Notes: a model not told the origin generated them from the sequence alone. A stretch of 64,000 bases of DNA from Microbacterium sp. AG1240 (GCF_003635115.1 NZ_RBXJ01000001.1:1240001-1304000), one strand, 5' to 3'. Positions 7,597 through 19,585 are shown, counted from the stretch's first letter. Numbers and translations: made by a program.

Positions 7597-9303
7597 ATGG
7601 CCCACCCCGACAACTCCATCGACATCAAACCCCGCAGCCGCGTGGTGACCGACGGCATCGAAGCCACCACGTCCCGCGGAATGCTCCGTGCCGTGGGCAT
7701 GGGCGACGCCGACTGGGACAAGCCCCAGATCGGCATCGCGTCGAGCTGGAACGAGATCACCCCCTGCAACCTGAGCCTCGACCGGCTCGCCCAGGGCGCC
7801 AAGGAAGGCGTCCACGCCGGGGGCGGCTACCCGCTCCAGTTCGGAACCATCTCGGTCTCGGACGGCATCTCGATGGGTCACGAGGGCATGCACTTCTCGC
7901 TCGTCTCGCGCGAGGTGATCGCCGACTCGGTCGAGACCGTGATGATGGCCGAACGCCTCGACGGGTCGGTGCTGCTCGCCGGCTGCGACAAGTCGATCCC
8001 CGGCATGCTCATGGCCAGCGCCCGTCTCGATCTCTCGAGCGTCTTCCTCTACGCGGGCTCCATCGCCCCGGGCTGGGTGAAACTCAGCGACGGTACCGAG
8101 AAGGACGTCACGATCATCGACTCGTTCGAGGCGGTCGGTGCGTGTCTCGCGGGCAAGATGAGCGAAGCCGACCTCAAGCGCATCGAGTGCGCCATCGCTC
8201 CGGGCGAAGGCGCCTGCGGCGGTATGTACACCGCCAACACGATGGCCTCGGTGGCCGAGGCCCTCGGTCTGAGCCTCCCCGGATCGGCTGCCCCGCCGTC
8301 GGCCGACCGTCGCCGCGACTACTTCGCGCACCGATCGGGCGAGGCGGTCGTCAACCTGCTGCGCCAGGGGATCACCACGCGCGACATCCTGACGAAGGAA
8401 GCCTTCGAGAACGCGATCGCCCTGGCGATGGCGCTCGGCGGATCGACGAACGTCGTGCTCCACCTCCTCGCGATCGCGAACGAGGCCGAGGTCGAGCTCT
8501 CGCTCCACGACTTCAACCGCATCGGCGACAAGACGCCGCACGTGGCCGACATGAAGCCGTTCGGCAAATACGTCATGAACGACGTCGACCGCCACGGCGG
8601 CATCCCCGTGATCATGAAGGCGATGCTCGACGAGGGCCTCCTTCACGGCGACGCGCTGACGGTGACGGGCAAGACGCTCGCCGAGAACCTGCGCGACCTC
8701 GACCCCGACCCGATCGACGGCACCGTCATCCACACCTTCGACAACCCGATCCACGAGAGCGGCGGCATCACGATCCTGCACGGCTCGATCGCGCCCGAGG
8801 GCGCGGTCGTGAAGTCGGCCGGATTCGACGCCGACGTGTTCGAAGGACCCGCGCGCGTCTTCGAGCGCGAGCGCGGCGCGATGGACGCGCTCGAAGCCGG
8901 CGAGATCAACGCCGGTGACGTCGTGGTCATCCGCTACGAGGGGCCCAAGGGCGGCCCCGGCATGCGCGAGATGCTCGCCATCACCGCCGCCATCAAGGGA
9001 GCCGGGCTCGGCAAGGATGTACTACTCTTGACGGACGGACGATTCTCAGGCGGCACAACCGGCCTGTGCATCGGCCACATAGCACCCGAAGCGGTGGACG
9101 CTGGTCCGATCGCCTTCGTGCGCGATGGTGATCTGATACGGGTCGATATCGCGGCTCGCACTCTCGACCTACTCGTCGACGAGACCGAGCTGAGCTCCCG
9201 CCGTTCTGGCTGGGAGCCCCTTCCCCCGCGCTATACCCGTGGCGTCCTGGCCAAGTACTCGAAGCTCGTGCAGTCCGCCGCCCGCGGCGCTGTCACGGGC
9301 TGA
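7597..9303 (+). CDS. ilvD: dihydroxy-acid dehydratase
   Basis: An Fe-S dehydratase converting 2,3-dihydroxy-isovalerate and -methylvalerate to the keto acids in valine and isoleucine synthesis. The three conserved Cys are visible in [11 protein letters not shown] (near residue 50), [10 protein letters not shown] (near 130) and [14 protein letters not shown] (near 207). The 568-residue length is normal. It leads an ilvD-ilvB-ilvN-ilvC cluster with a 36-base gap to ilvB. The last quarter, from about 9015 to 9250, uses codons rare elsewhere in the window (GTA, CTA, TTG, TCA, ACA, ATA, GCA) although the protein remains conserved in type. This hints at a recombined segment. Confidence 0.96.
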   Translation: MAHPDNSIDIKPRSRVVTDGIEATTSRGMLRAVGMGDADWDKPQIGIASSWNEITPCNLSLDRLAQGAKEGVHAGGGYPLQFGTISVSDGISMGHEGMHFSLVSREVIADSVETVMMAERLDGSVLLAGCDKSIPGMLMASARLDLSSVFLYAGSIAPGWVKLSDGTEKDVTIIDSFEAVGACLAGKMSEADLKRIECAIAPGEGACGGMYTANTMASVAEALGLSLPGSAAPPSADRRRDYFAHRSGEAVVNLLRQGITTRDILTKEAFENAIALAMALGGSTNVVLHLLAIANEAEVELSLHDFNRIGDKTPHVADMKPFGKYVMNDVDRHGGIPVIMKAMLDEGLLHGDALTVTGKTLAENLRDLDPDPIDGTVIHTFDNPIHESGGITILHGSIAPEGAVVKSAGFDADVFEGPARVFERERGAMDALEAGEINAGDVVVIRYEGPKGGPGMREMLAITAAIKGAGLGKDVLLLTDGRFSGGTTGLCIGHIAPEAVDAGPIAFVRDGDLIRVDIAARTLDLLVDETELSSRRSGWEPLPPRYTRGVLAKYSKLVQSAARGAVTG

Positions 9304-9339
9304 CGGCCCGCCCCCATCACCGCTCCGAGGAGCTTCACC

Positions 9340-11148
9340 ATGTCTGCCGACTCAACCACGGCCGTACCCCGGCCACCCGCCCGCTCCGCCGCAGCCGCGG
9401 CGCCGATCATCACGGGCGCCCAGGCCGTCGTCCGATCGCTCGAGCTGCTCGGCGTCACCGACGTCTTCGGCCTGCCCGGCGGCGCCATCCTGCCCGTCTA
9501 CGACCCGCTCATGGACACGTCCGAGATCCGCCACATCCTCGTGCGCCACGAGCAGGGCGCCGGTCACGCCGCGGAGGGCTACGCCTCAGCATCCGGCCGC
9601 ACCGGCGTCGCGATCGCGACGTCGGGTCCGGGTGCGACGAACCTCGTGACCGCCATCGCCGACGCCTACATGGACTCGGTGCCGATCGTCTGCATCACCG
9701 GCCAGGTGTTCTCGACCCTCATGGGGACCGACGCCTTCCAGGAGGCCGACATCGTCGGTATCACGATGCCGATCACCAAGCACTCGATCCTGGTGAAGGA
9801 TGCGTCGGAGATCCCCGGTGCGATCGCGTCGGCTTTCGAGATCGCCGGCACGGGCCGCCCCGGACCGGTGCTCGTCGACATCACGAAGGACGCCCAGCAG
9901 GCCGAGGCACCGTTCGTGTGGCCGCCGAAGATCGACCTTCCGGGCTACCGTCCCGTCACCAAGGCGCACGGAAAGCAGATCCAGGCCGCGGCCCAGCTGC
10001 TCGCCACCGCCAAGAAGCCCGTCCTGTACGTGGGCGGCGGCGTCATCCGCTCCCGCGCGTCTGCGGAACTGCTCGCTCTCGCCGAGGCCACGGGTGCGCC
10101 GGTCGTCACGACGCTGATGGCGCGCGGCGCGTTCCCCGACTCCCACCCGCAGCAGCTCGGCATGCCCGGCATGCACGGAACGGTCCCCGCGGTGCTCGCG
10201 CTGCAGGAGGCCGACCTGCTCGTCTCGCTCGGAGCGCGGTTCGATGACCGCGTCACCGGCAAGGCCGCGCTCTTCGCACCCCACGCGCAGGTCGTGCACG
10301 TCGACATCGACCCCGCTGAGATCGGCAAGATCCGCGCCGCGGAGGTGCCCATCGTGGGTGACCTCAAAGACGTGCTGGTCGACCTCGAAGCGGCGTATCG
10401 TGCCGTCGCCGGCGACACGAAGCCCGACACCGAGGAGTGGTGGTCGTTCCTCGACGGCCTGAAGGCAGAGTTCCCGCTGGGCTACGCGCCGACGACCGAC
10501 GGACTCCTCGCCCCGCAGCACGTGATCCAGCGCATCGGCGAGCTGACCGGACCCGAGGGCATCTACGCCGCGGGCGTCGGGCAGCACCAGATGTGGTCGG
10601 CGCAGTTCATCAAGTACGAGCGGCCCAACTCCTGGCTCAACTCCGGCGGGGCCGGAACCATGGGCTACTCCGTCCCGGCGGCGATGGGCGCGAAGGTCGC
10701 CGAACCCGATCGGGTCGTGTGGGCCATCGACGGCGACGGATGCTTCCAGATGACCAATCAGGAGCTCGCCACCTGCACCATCAACAACATCCCGATCAAG
10801 GTCGCGATCATCAACAACTCGTCTCTGGGCATGGTGCGCCAGTGGCAGACGCTGTTCTACGACGGCCGCTACTCGAACACCGACCTGAACACCGGGCACG
10901 GCAGCGCGCGCATCCCCGACTTCCTGAAGCTCGCCGAGGCCTACGGTTGCCTCGCGATCCGCGTCGAGCGCGAAGACGAGGTGGATGCGGCGATCAAGCT
11001 CGCCCTCGAGACGAACGATCGCCCGGTCGTGATCGACTTCGTCGTGAGCGCCGACTCGATGGTGTGGCCGATGGTGCCGCAGGGCGTCAGCAACAGCTAC
11101 GTCCAATACGCCCGTGAACACGCTCCGGCGTTCGACCAGGAAGACTGA
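9340..11148 (+). CDS. ilvB: acetolactate synthase large subunit
   Basis: The ThDP-dependent catalytic subunit of acetohydroxyacid synthase, the first common step of branched-chain amino acid synthesis. The N-terminal ThDP domain has the catalytic Glu in [14 protein letters not shown] and the SGPGATNL stretch. The central domain would bind FAD. The C-terminal ThDP motif runs from [14 protein letters not shown] to IINN. The length of 602 is normal. The ATG at 9340 follows GAGGAG. ilvN starts 11 bases after the stop, so large and small subunits are co-translated. The cluster probably responds to branched-chain amino acid supply, but no leader peptide or terminator is seen before ilvB. Confidence 0.97.
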   Translation: MSADSTTAVPRPPARSAAAAAPIITGAQAVVRSLELLGVTDVFGLPGGAILPVYDPLMDTSEIRHILVRHEQGAGHAAEGYASASGRTGVAIATSGPGATNLVTAIADAYMDSVPIVCITGQVFSTLMGTDAFQEADIVGITMPITKHSILVKDASEIPGAIASAFEIAGTGRPGPVLVDITKDAQQAEAPFVWPPKIDLPGYRPVTKAHGKQIQAAAQLLATAKKPVLYVGGGVIRSRASAELLALAEATGAPVVTTLMARGAFPDSHPQQLGMPGMHGTVPAVLALQEADLLVSLGARFDDRVTGKAALFAPHAQVVHVDIDPAEIGKIRAAEVPIVGDLKDVLVDLEAAYRAVAGDTKPDTEEWWSFLDGLKAEFPLGYAPTTDGLLAPQHVIQRIGELTGPEGIYAAGVGQHQMWSAQFIKYERPNSWLNSGGAGTMGYSVPAAMGAKVAEPDRVVWAIDGDGCFQMTNQELATCTINNIPIKVAIINNSSLGMVRQWQTLFYDGRYSNTDLNTGHGSARIPDFLKLAEAYGCLAIRVEREDEVDAAIKLALETNDRPVVIDFVVSADSMVWPMVPQGVSNSYVQYAREHAPAFDQED

Positions 11149-11159
11149 GGGGGATCGAC

Positions 11160-12839
<1,680 letters not shown>

Positions 12840-12845
12840 TCGACC

Positions 12846-12914
12846 GCGAGACCCGTTCCCACCGGCGAGACCCCGACATCGTGTCGGGGTCTCGCTGCGG
12901 GGGACGGGTCTCGC
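12846..12914. repeat. nested GCGAGACC palindrome, copy 1
   Basis: The outer arms are GCGAGACCCGT (12846-12856) and ACGGGTCTCGC (12904-12914). The inner stem is GCGAGACCCCGACA with TGTCGGGGTCTCGC (12865-12895), loop TCG. The same layout recurs after ilvE and terC. Confidence 0.85.
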
Positions 12915-12918
12915 CGTT

Positions 12919-12924
12919 TAGGGT
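12919..12924 (+). promoter_or_regulatory. -10 box of a probable leaderless promoter
   Basis: TAGGGT ends six bases before the ATG at 12931 and directly follows the nested palindrome. Confidence 0.45.
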
Positions 12925-12930
12925 GGCCGG

Positions 12931-13548
12931 ATGAACGCCGACGGAGACGTGCCCACCTCGATCGCCCTCGACACCTGGCTGGCCAAGCTCGCCGAGCCCA
13001 CCGGAGCCCCCGGCGGGGGATCGGCCGCCGGGGTGATGATGGGGCTCGCCGCGGCGCTCCTGCACATGGTGTGCGGGTACACGCCCGACGAGCCGGCCGC
13101 CGTCGTCGCGGGCGATCGCGTCGGCGAGCTGCGCGAGAGGGCACTTCGCGCGGCGAACGAAGACGGCATCCGCTCGCGCGCGCTCGGTGCCGCCCTCGCC
13201 TCCCGTGATCCCGATCGCAGCATCCCGTTGCATCGTGAAGCGGTCGCGGCGTCGTTGTCGTCGGCGGAGCTCGCGGAGGTCGGCATCGCCCTCGCCGCGG
13301 AGCTGCGGACGGTCGCAGACGTCGGCAACCCGAGCGTGGTCGCCGACACGGGCGTGGCCGCCGAGGCGCTGGCCGCGGGACTCGGCGCGGCGCTGATCAA
13401 TCTCCGCGCCAATGTCCGCCTGGCGCGCAAGCATGCGTCGGAGGGCGACGACGACGCGCCGCTCGTCGGCGTCGACGAGGTCGGCGAGCGAGGCGGGCGG
13501 GTGCGCGACGAGATCGACGTCATCCGCGTCGCGGTCTCGGGCACCTGA
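12931..13548 (+). CDS. cyclodeaminase/cyclohydrolase family protein
   Basis: A 205-residue protein resembling the C-terminal formimidoyl-THF cyclodeaminase domain family, which also includes methenyl-THF cyclohydrolases. The family signature near the N-terminus is seen as LAEPTGAPGGGSAAGVMMGLAAALLHMVCG. The remainder is helical (RVGELRERALRAANED, AEALAAGLGAALINLRANV), as expected. A role in one-carbon folate metabolism is inferred from the family; no folate genes are adjacent. The ATG is preceded by TAGGGT at leaderless spacing. The gene is flanked by ilvC and two small membrane proteins, so context adds little. Confidence 0.75.
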   Translation: MNADGDVPTSIALDTWLAKLAEPTGAPGGGSAAGVMMGLAAALLHMVCGYTPDEPAAVVAGDRVGELRERALRAANEDGIRSRALGAALASRDPDRSIPLHREAVAASLSSAELAEVGIALAAELRTVADVGNPSVVADTGVAAEALAAGLGAALINLRANVRLARKHASEGDDDAPLVGVDEVGERGGRVRDEIDVIRVAVSGT

Positions 13549-13563
13549 CACGGGCCCGCGCAT

Positions 13564-13569
13564 TACGCT
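13564..13569 (+). promoter_or_regulatory. -10 box of a probable leaderless promoter
   Basis: TACGCT ends six bases before the GTG at 13576. Confidence 0.4.
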
Positions 13570-13575
13570 GGGGGA

Positions 13576-14082
13576 GTGACAACCCGCCGCGACGATGACG
13601 CCCTGAGCTGGGACGGAGACGACGACCCCACTCTCGACGTCGGCGTCGACACGTCCCGGTCGCCGATCGACGAGCCGGTAACGGATGCTGCGCCCGCCCC
13701 TACCGAGGAACGACCCGCGCGAGCGGCGGCCGAACCCGAGCCGGTGGCGCTCTCAGATGTCGAACCCGAGCAGGCGGAAGAGCCGTCAGGCATGGGCAAC
13801 GCCGCGCTCGTGTCGATCGGTCTCATCGCGGGCGCCTACATCTTCTTCGCCATCGGCTGGGTCATCGCCGGGCTCCGGCTCCAGGCGGTCTCTGGGCTCC
13901 TGGTCGACCCCGTGATGTACGCCGCGGGAACCTGGGGCGCCGCTCTGGCGGGACCGATCTGGTTCCTCACCGCGTTCGTGCTGACGCGCCGTTCGAGCAC
14001 CTGGGTGCGCTTCGTCGCCCTTCTCGTCGGGCTCGTCCTCGTCGTGCCGTGGCCCTTCCTGCAGACGGGAGCCGGCGCATGA
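13576..14082 (+). CDS. membrane protein with acidic N-terminal tail, 168 aa
   Basis: Function unknown. The first 70 or so residues are disordered and rich in Asp, Glu, Pro and Ala. Three hydrophobic helices follow: NAALVSIGLIAGAYIFFAIGW, then AAGTWGAALAGPIWFLTAFVL, then FVALLVGLVLVVPWPFL. Start is GTG at 13576 with a -10 box at leaderless distance. The stop overlaps the next ATG by four bases, so it is coupled to a second small membrane protein and both may form one complex. Such pairs are common hypothetical proteins in this family of bacteria. Confidence 0.7.
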   Translation: MTTRRDDDALSWDGDDDPTLDVGVDTSRSPIDEPVTDAAPAPTEERPARAAAEPEPVALSDVEPEQAEEPSGMGNAALVSIGLIAGAYIFFAIGWVIAGLRLQAVSGLLVDPVMYAAGTWGAALAGPIWFLTAFVLTRRSSTWVRFVALLVGLVLVVPWPFLQTGAGA

Positions 14083-14426
14083 CCGCTGTCGAAGAGTCTC
14101 CGACCACGCGGCGCAACCCGACGTGGATGGTGGTGGCCATCGCGGGCGGGTTCGGTCTCTTCTACGCGTACATCGTGTGGAACTCCGTCGGGTTGCTCGT
14201 GTCGCAGGCGACCGGGCCGCTGGGGATCAACGCCGCGGGGTGGGCGCTGCTGCTGTCGGCCGCCGTGTTCCCGCTCCTCGCGTTCGGAGCCGCGTTCGCC
14301 ATCGGTTACCGCCGCCGGGCCGGCCAGTTCGCGCTCGTCCTGCTGACGGGTCTCGGCCTCTCGGCGGTGTTCTGGTTCAACGTCCTGGCCTACGCGGCGA
14401 CGAAGGGCGCGGAGCTGCTGGGTTGA
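14079..14426 (+). CDS. small membrane protein, 115 aa
   Basis: Function unknown. Three hydrophobic helices are visible: WMVVAIAGGFGLFYAYIVW, then AAGWALLLSAAVFPLLAFGA, then FALVLLTGLGLSAVFWFNVL, with a basic loop YRRRAGQ before the third. The ATG at 14079 overlaps the preceding stop (ATGA), implying translational coupling. About 150 bases separate it from serA; that gap has no terminator I can recognise. Confidence 0.7.
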   Translation: MTAVEESPTTRRNPTWMVVAIAGGFGLFYAYIVWNSVGLLVSQATGPLGINAAGWALLLSAAVFPLLAFGAAFAIGYRRRAGQFALVLLTGLGLSAVFWFNVLAYAATKGAELLG

Positions 14427-14579
14427 AGCACGACGCCCCTCCCGGCCGGAAGTGTGCGGCCGTCACACGATCGGGCGGGGGTGCCGGGCCGCGATAGGCT
14501 GGCCCAACCCGTGCCCTCGGTCGTGTGACCGTCGGTCCGCCGCATCCACCGCTCTCGCGTACCGCCGAAGGATCTGTCT

Positions 14580-16184
14580 GTGACGAAGCCCGTCGTCCTC
14601 ATCGCCGAAGAACTCTCTCCCGCCACGGTCGAGGCCCTCGGGCCCGACTTCGACGTCCGCAACGTCGACGGCACCGACCGCCCCGCGCTCCTCGCCGCTC
14701 TGGCCGATGCGCACGCGATCCTCGTGCGCTCCGCGACGAAGGTCGACGCCGAGGCTCTCGCCGCGGCGCCGAAGCTGAAGGTCGTCGCCCGTGCCGGCGT
14801 CGGGCTCGACAACGTCGACATCAAGGCGGCGACCACCGCCGGTGTCATGGTCGTCAACGCCCCGACCTCGAACATCATCTCGGCGGCAGAGCTGACGGTC
14901 GGCCACATCCTGAGCCTTGCCCGTCACATTCCCGCAGCCCACGCCTCGCTCGCGGCGGGCGCCTGGAAGCGCAGCTCGTTCACCGGCACGGAGCTGTACG
15001 AGAAGACGGTCGGCATCATCGGGCTCGGCCGTATCGGTGCGCTCATCGCCGCCCGCCTGCAAGCCTTCGACGTGCGCGTCGTCGCCTACGACCCCTACGT
15101 CACCAGCGCCCGCGCACAGCAGCTGGACGTCGAGCTGCTGAGCCTCGACGATCTGCTCGACCAGAGCGACTTCGTCTCCATCCACATGCCGAAGACGGCC
15201 GAGACCACCGGCATGATCAGCACCGAGCAGCTGCGCCGCATGAAGCCGACCGCCTACGTCGTGAACGTCGCGCGCGGCGGTCTCATCGACGAAGAAGCGC
15301 TGTTCGACGCGCTCACGACCGGCGAGATCGCCGGCGCCGGCCTCGACGTCTTCACCACCGAACCTCCCGTCGCCGGTGGCACCGCGGCTCGCCTGCTCGA
15401 CCTGCCGAACGTCGTCGTCACCCCGCACCTCGGAGCGTCGACCGAAGAGGCCCAGGAGAAGGCGGGCGTCTCGGTCGCCAGGTCGGTCAAGCTGGCCCTC
15501 GAGGGCGACCTCGTGCCGGATGCGGTGAACGTCGCCGGTGGCGTCATCGACCCGTTCGTGCGCCCCGGCATCGCGCTGGTCGAGTCGCTCGGACAGTTCT
15601 TCACCGGCCTCGCGCAGGGCGCGCTGACGAACCTCGAGATCGAGGTGCGCGGCGAGCTCGCCGGCTACGACGTGAGCGTCTACCGTCTCGCAGCTCTCAA
15701 GGGGATCCTCACGAACATCGTGAGCGAGACCGTCTCGTACGTGAACGCGCCGCTGTTCGCCGAGCAGCGCGGCATCGAGACCCGTCTGGTCGTCGAGGCC
15801 GAGAGCCCGCTCTACCGCAACCTCACGACCCTGCGCGGCACACTGTCCGACGGCTCCGTGCTCACCGTGTCGGGCACCCTCGCCGGCACGCGCATGGTGC
15901 CCAAGATCGTCGGGATCAACGGTTACGAGATCGAGGTGCCGATCGAGCGCCACCACGTGGTGATGCGCTACGCCGACCGCCCCGGCATCGTTGCGATCTA
16001 CGCCCGCGCGCTCGGTGACGTCGACATCAACATCGAAGGGCTCCAGGTCGCCCACGCCGACGCCGGGGGGCGCGCCCTCTCGGTGCTCACCGTCGATTCG
16101 CCCGTGCCCGACGAGCTGCTCGCCGAGATGGGCGAGGCCGTGGGCGCCGACCTGTTCCGTCAGATCGAGATCACCGAGGCCTGA
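14580..16184 (+). CDS. serA: D-3-phosphoglycerate dehydrogenase
   Basis: NAD-dependent oxidation of 3-phosphoglycerate, the first step of serine synthesis. The NAD-binding motif is GLGRIGALIAARLQAF. The catalytic Arg/Glu/His are carried by NVARGGLIDEEALFDAL and VTPHLGASTEEAQEKAG. At 534 residues it is the long actinobacterial type, with an intervening domain (about 320-455) and a C-terminal ACT domain (RPGIVAIYARALGDVDINIE) that senses serine. GTG at 14580 is supported by the conserved N-terminus and GAAGGA upstream. It follows the small membrane pair and ends 43 bases from the convergent TetR gene. Confidence 0.96.
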   Translation: MTKPVVLIAEELSPATVEALGPDFDVRNVDGTDRPALLAALADAHAILVRSATKVDAEALAAAPKLKVVARAGVGLDNVDIKAATTAGVMVVNAPTSNIISAAELTVGHILSLARHIPAAHASLAAGAWKRSSFTGTELYEKTVGIIGLGRIGALIAARLQAFDVRVVAYDPYVTSARAQQLDVELLSLDDLLDQSDFVSIHMPKTAETTGMISTEQLRRMKPTAYVVNVARGGLIDEEALFDALTTGEIAGAGLDVFTTEPPVAGGTAARLLDLPNVVVTPHLGASTEEAQEKAGVSVARSVKLALEGDLVPDAVNVAGGVIDPFVRPGIALVESLGQFFTGLAQGALTNLEIEVRGELAGYDVSVYRLAALKGILTNIVSETVSYVNAPLFAEQRGIETRLVVEAESPLYRNLTTLRGTLSDGSVLTVSGTLAGTRMVPKIVGINGYEIEVPIERHHVVMRYADRPGIVAIYARALGDVDINIEGLQVAHADAGGRALSVLTVDSPVPDELLAEMGEAVGADLFRQIEITEA

Positions 16185-16227
16185 GCCGCGCGCTGCGCAC
16201 GCAGCATCCGCCCCCTCGGCGTCGTCG

Positions 16228-16788
16228 CTACGATGCGTCGGCGTCGGGGGTGGTGGATGCTTCGACCAGCCGGATCAGCGCGGCGATGTCGTCGGTGTCG
16301 AGCTGCGGTCCGGGGACCGATCCGACCGTGAGCGCATTGTTGAAGTAGAGGCCGTCGCTCACGAGCAGGATCAACTGCAGCGCCGTCTCGTCCTTCGCCA
16401 GCGGACGGAGGGCCTCCTCCCAGAGAACTCGAACGCGCCTCAGTGCCTCGACGGCGGGGGCGCTGCCGTTCTGCGCCAGCCGTGAGACGGCCACGATCGC
16501 CTGGTCGAGAACCGATCCGGTGTGTATCGACGTGCGCATGAACGCGGCGACGGGCCCTTCGGGGGCACGCTTGATCTCTTCGATGTCGTCGACGGCGAGC
16601 GCCTCCATGCGCTCCATGAGCCCGGCCTCGAGGGCCTCCTTCGACCCGAAGTGGTAGAGGAGTCCGCCCTTGGAGACTCCGGCCTCGCGCGCCGTGGCGT
16701 CCATGGTGGCCGCACGCTCGCCGTCGTCGGCGAGGATGCGGGCGAACGCGTCGAGCACGCTTTCGCGGGCGCGGGGTGGGCGGCTCAT
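16228..16788 (-). CDS. TetR family transcriptional regulator
   Basis: A 186-residue repressor. The N-terminal helix-turn-helix has the TetR pattern ATMDATAREAGVSKGGLLYH followed by FGSKEALEAGLMERM. The C-terminal ligand-binding domain is unspecialised by eye. It is transcribed divergently from a DHA2 efflux pump with 80 bases between them. That gap holds a 14-base ACCGGCTAGACGGT palindrome, the expected operator type. Autoregulation plus control of the pump is the natural inference. The ATG at 16788 is preferred over an in-frame start at 16866 because the family N-terminus begins there and TACGAT lies seven bases upstream. Confidence 0.92.
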   Translation of the reverse strand: MSRPPRARESVLDAFARILADDGERAATMDATAREAGVSKGGLLYHFGSKEALEAGLMERMEALAVDDIEEIKRAPEGPVAAFMRTSIHTGSVLDQAIVAVSRLAQNGSAPAVEALRRVRVLWEEALRPLAKDETALQLILLVSDGLYFNNALTVGSVPGPQLDTDDIAALIRLVEASTTPDADAS

Positions 16789-16795
16789 AGCACCG

Positions 16796-16801
16796 ATCGT
16801 A
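16796..16801 (-). promoter_or_regulatory. -10 box of a probable leaderless promoter (tetR)
   Basis: TACGAT on the minus strand lies seven bases before the TetR ATG. Confidence 0.4.
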
Positions 16802-16833
16802 TCGAGGAGGGGAGGGCGATCCTCTGATACTAT

Positions 16834-16847
16834 ACCGGCTAGACGGT
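16834..16847. promoter_or_regulatory. candidate TetR operator
   Basis: ACCGGCTAGACGGT is palindromic (ACCGnCTAGnCGGT), extended by TA outside both arms. It lies over the probable transcription start of the MFS gene and about 45 bases from the regulator's start. Confidence 0.65.
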
Positions 16848-16868
16848 TTAGAAACGGAACGAACACTC

Positions 16869-18422
16869 ATGGCCAGCTCCACCCTCACCCAGCCCACTTC
16901 GACGGTGAACGTGCCCCGTGCCGGCTGGCGCGGATGGCTCGCACTCGCGGTGTTGATGCTGCCGGTGATCCTGGTCTCCGTCGACAACACGGTGCTGAGC
17001 TTCGCGCTGCCGTCGATCGCCTCCGACCTCGCCCCGACGAGCATCGAGCAGCTCTGGATCGTCGACGCGTACGCCCTCGTGCTCGCGGCGCTGCTGGTGA
17101 CGATGGGCACGCTCGGTGACCGCTTCGGACGGCGCCGGATGCTGCTGATCGGCGCCACCGGCTTCGGAGTCGTGTCGGTGCTCGCCGCTTTCGCCCCCAG
17201 CGCTGCGCTCCTCATAGCCGCTCGCGCAGGCATGGGCGTCTTCGGCGCCATGCTCATGCCCTCGACCCTGTCGCTGCTGCGCACGATCTTCGCGAATCGC
17301 GATCAGCGGCGCATCGCCATCGCCATCTGGGCGGCGGGCTTCTCCGCGGGATCGGCCCTCGGCCCGATCGTCGGCGGGTTCCTCCTCGAGCACTTCGAGT
17401 GGGGGTCGGTGTTCCTGCTGTCTGTGCCCGTATTGATCCCGCTCCTCGTGCTCGCGCCCATCCTCGTGCCCGAGAGCCGCGACCCGCACCCGGGCCGCTT
17501 CGACGCGCTCAGCGTGATCCTCTCCCTCGCAACGATGATCCCCATCGTCTACGGCATCAAGGAGTTCGCGGTCGAGGGACTGGTGCCCGCGATCCCGGTG
17601 CTGTTCCTCGTCGGCCTGGGGTTCGGCGCTCTGTTCGTCCGACGGCAGAAGCACCTGACGACGCCGATGCTCGACATGTCGCTCTTCCGGCGCGGCACCT
17701 TCAGCGGCGCCATCGTGGTCAACCTCCTCAGCGTCGTCGGACTCGTGGGGTTCCTCTACTTCGTCGCCCAGCATCTGCAGCTGATCGTCGGGCTCAGCCC
17801 GATGGAGTCGGGCTTCGCCCTCGTTCCCGGACTCGCGGCGATGATCGTGTCGGGTCTGGTGGTCGTGCCGATCGCCAAGAGGTTCCCGCCGCGCATCATC
17901 GTGCCGGTCGCGCTGTCGTTCTCGGCGCTCGGATACGTGCTCGTCGCCGTATCCACGGCGGAGCTCGGTCTGTTGATCGCCGCGTTCGCCGCGCTCGGTC
18001 TCGGCATCGGCGCCGCCGAGACGGTCAGCAACGAGCTGATCCTCGCCAGTGCGCCGGGGGAGAAGGCCGGAGCGGCGAGCGCCGTGTCGGAGACGGCGTA
18101 CGAACTCGGAGCGGTTCTCGGCACGGCGGTTCTCGGCGGCATCCTCACCGCCGCCTACCGCGCGCAGCTGGTTCTTCCGGCGGGGCTCCCCGTCGAGGCC
18201 GGCGACGCGGCGCGCGAGACGCTCGCCGGTGCCATCCGCGCCTCGGACGGACTCTCTCCCGAGCTCGCCGAGGCACTCCGCCAGGCCGCAGCGCACGCGT
18301 TCGATTCGGGCGTCGTGGTCACCTCCCTCATCGGCGCCGCGCTCATCGTCGTGGCGGGCGTGGTGGCGGCCACTACTCTGAAGGGGTCGAAAGCCGCACC
18401 GTCCCGCAGCCGCAAGGGCTGA
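16869..18422 (+). CDS. MFS drug efflux transporter (DHA2, QacA/SmvA-like)
   Basis: A 517-residue, 14-helix-type transporter. Helix 1 carries the DHA2 signature [18 protein letters not shown]. The loop after helix 2 has motif A as [14 protein letters not shown]. Motif C-like glycines appear in [14 protein letters not shown]. Family members export quaternary ammonium compounds, dyes and other lipophilic cations by proton antiport. The gene is divergent from a TetR regulator with a palindromic operator over its start region, so ligand-induced expression is likely. leuB follows 34 bases after the stop, and read-through is possible. Confidence 0.9.
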   Translation: MASSTLTQPTSTVNVPRAGWRGWLALAVLMLPVILVSVDNTVLSFALPSIASDLAPTSIEQLWIVDAYALVLAALLVTMGTLGDRFGRRRMLLIGATGFGVVSVLAAFAPSAALLIAARAGMGVFGAMLMPSTLSLLRTIFANRDQRRIAIAIWAAGFSAGSALGPIVGGFLLEHFEWGSVFLLSVPVLIPLLVLAPILVPESRDPHPGRFDALSVILSLATMIPIVYGIKEFAVEGLVPAIPVLFLVGLGFGALFVRRQKHLTTPMLDMSLFRRGTFSGAIVVNLLSVVGLVGFLYFVAQHLQLIVGLSPMESGFALVPGLAAMIVSGLVVVPIAKRFPPRIIVPVALSFSALGYVLVAVSTAELGLLIAAFAALGLGIGAAETVSNELILASAPGEKAGAASAVSETAYELGAVLGTAVLGGILTAAYRAQLVLPAGLPVEAGDAARETLAGAIRASDGLSPELAEALRQAAAHAFDSGVVVTSLIGAALIVVAGVVAATTLKGSKAAPSRSRKG

Positions 18423-18456
18423 GGGGCGCGGCTCCCTGTCGAAGGAGCACACCCCC

Positions 18457-19521
18457 GTGGAAACTACGCCGTCGCGTGTCGTGAAGCTCGCCGTGATCCC
18501 CGGTGACGGAATCGGTCCCGAGGTCATCGCCGAGGCGGAAAAGGTTCTCGAAGCGGTGACCGCCGGCACGGGCGTCACGTTCGAGCGCACGCGGTTCGCC
18601 CTGGGCGCCGGGCGCTTCCTCGAGACCGGCGACACCCTCACCGACGCAGACCTCGCCGCGATCGCATCGCACGACGCGATCCTGCTGGGCGCGGTGGGGG
18701 GCACCCCCGGAGACCCGCGCCTGAAGGATGCGAACATCGAGCGCGGTCTGCTGCTGCGTCTGCGCTTCGCGCTCGACCACTACGTCAACCTGCGTCCGTC
18801 CAAGCTCTACCCCGGGGCTCCGGGCCCGCTGGCCGAGCCCGGCGACATCGACTTCGTGGTCGTCCGCGAGGGTACCGAGGGGCCGTACGTGGGCAACGGC
18901 GGCTCGATCCGCGTCGGCACGCCGCACGAGATCGCGAACGAGACCTCCGTCAACACCGCCTTCGGGGTCGAGCGGGTGGTGCGGTACGCGTTCGAGCTCG
19001 CCGAGCGTCGCCGCAAGAAGCTGACGCTCGTGCACAAGACGAACGTGCTCGTGAACTCCGGAAGTCTGTGGAAGCGCCTCGTCGACGCCGTCGCCGCCGA
19101 GCATCCCGACGTGGCCGTAGACTACCTGCACGTCGACGCGGCGACGATCTTCCTGGTCACGAACCCGGGCCGCTTCGACGTGATCGTCACCGACAACCTC
19201 TTCGGAGACATCCTCACCGACCTGGCCGGCGCCGTCACCGGTGGCATCGGTCTCGCCGCATCCGGGAACATCAACCCCGACGGCGCGTTCCCTTCGATGT
19301 TCGAGCCCGTTCACGGATCGGCGCCCGATATCGCAGGACAGCACAAGGCCGACCCCACGGCCGCGATCCTCTCCGTCTCGCTTCTGCTCGATCACCTCGG
19401 GCTCTCCGACGAGGCCGCCCGCGTGACCCGCGCGGCCGAAGACGACATCGCGGCGAGGGACGACTCTCCTCGCACCACGACGCAGATCGGCGACGCCATC
19501 GTCGAACGCCTCCGGGCGTAA
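18457..19521 (+). CDS. leuB: 3-isopropylmalate dehydrogenase
   Basis: NAD-dependent oxidative decarboxylation in leucine synthesis. Motifs are GDGIGPEV at the N-terminus, [20 protein letters not shown], the substrate loop [15 protein letters not shown], catalytic Lys in LVHKTNV, metal-binding Asp in [20 protein letters not shown], and [18 protein letters not shown] for NAD. The 354-residue length is normal. The GTG at 18457 has GAAGGAG upstream. ilvE follows 64 bases later. leuCD lie 22 kb away and leuA is not in the window, so the leucine genes are dispersed. Confidence 0.97.
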   Translation: METTPSRVVKLAVIPGDGIGPEVIAEAEKVLEAVTAGTGVTFERTRFALGAGRFLETGDTLTDADLAAIASHDAILLGAVGGTPGDPRLKDANIERGLLLRLRFALDHYVNLRPSKLYPGAPGPLAEPGDIDFVVVREGTEGPYVGNGGSIRVGTPHEIANETSVNTAFGVERVVRYAFELAERRRKKLTLVHKTNVLVNSGSLWKRLVDAVAAEHPDVAVDYLHVDAATIFLVTNPGRFDVIVTDNLFGDILTDLAGAVTGGIGLAASGNINPDGAFPSMFEPVHGSAPDIAGQHKADPTAAILSVSLLLDHLGLSDEAARVTRAAEDDIAARDDSPRTTTQIGDAIVERLRA

Positions 19522-19585
19522 TCTGAAGGCGCGGGTCCGCCCGCCGATCTCCGCCGCGGTACCCCGGCATGAAAGCAGACGTCAC

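Noticed and set aside
7588..9339. leader peptide or terminator-type attenuator before ilvD or ilvB
   Set aside because: The ilvD start has only nine bases after otsB, and the 36-base gap before ilvB has no branched-chain-rich ORF or hairpin.
16848..18737. 629-codon minus-strand frame opposite the DHA2 pump and leuB
   Set aside because: Low-complexity Arg/Asp/Glu/His composition is typical of a shadow frame; the plus-strand genes show full family motifs.
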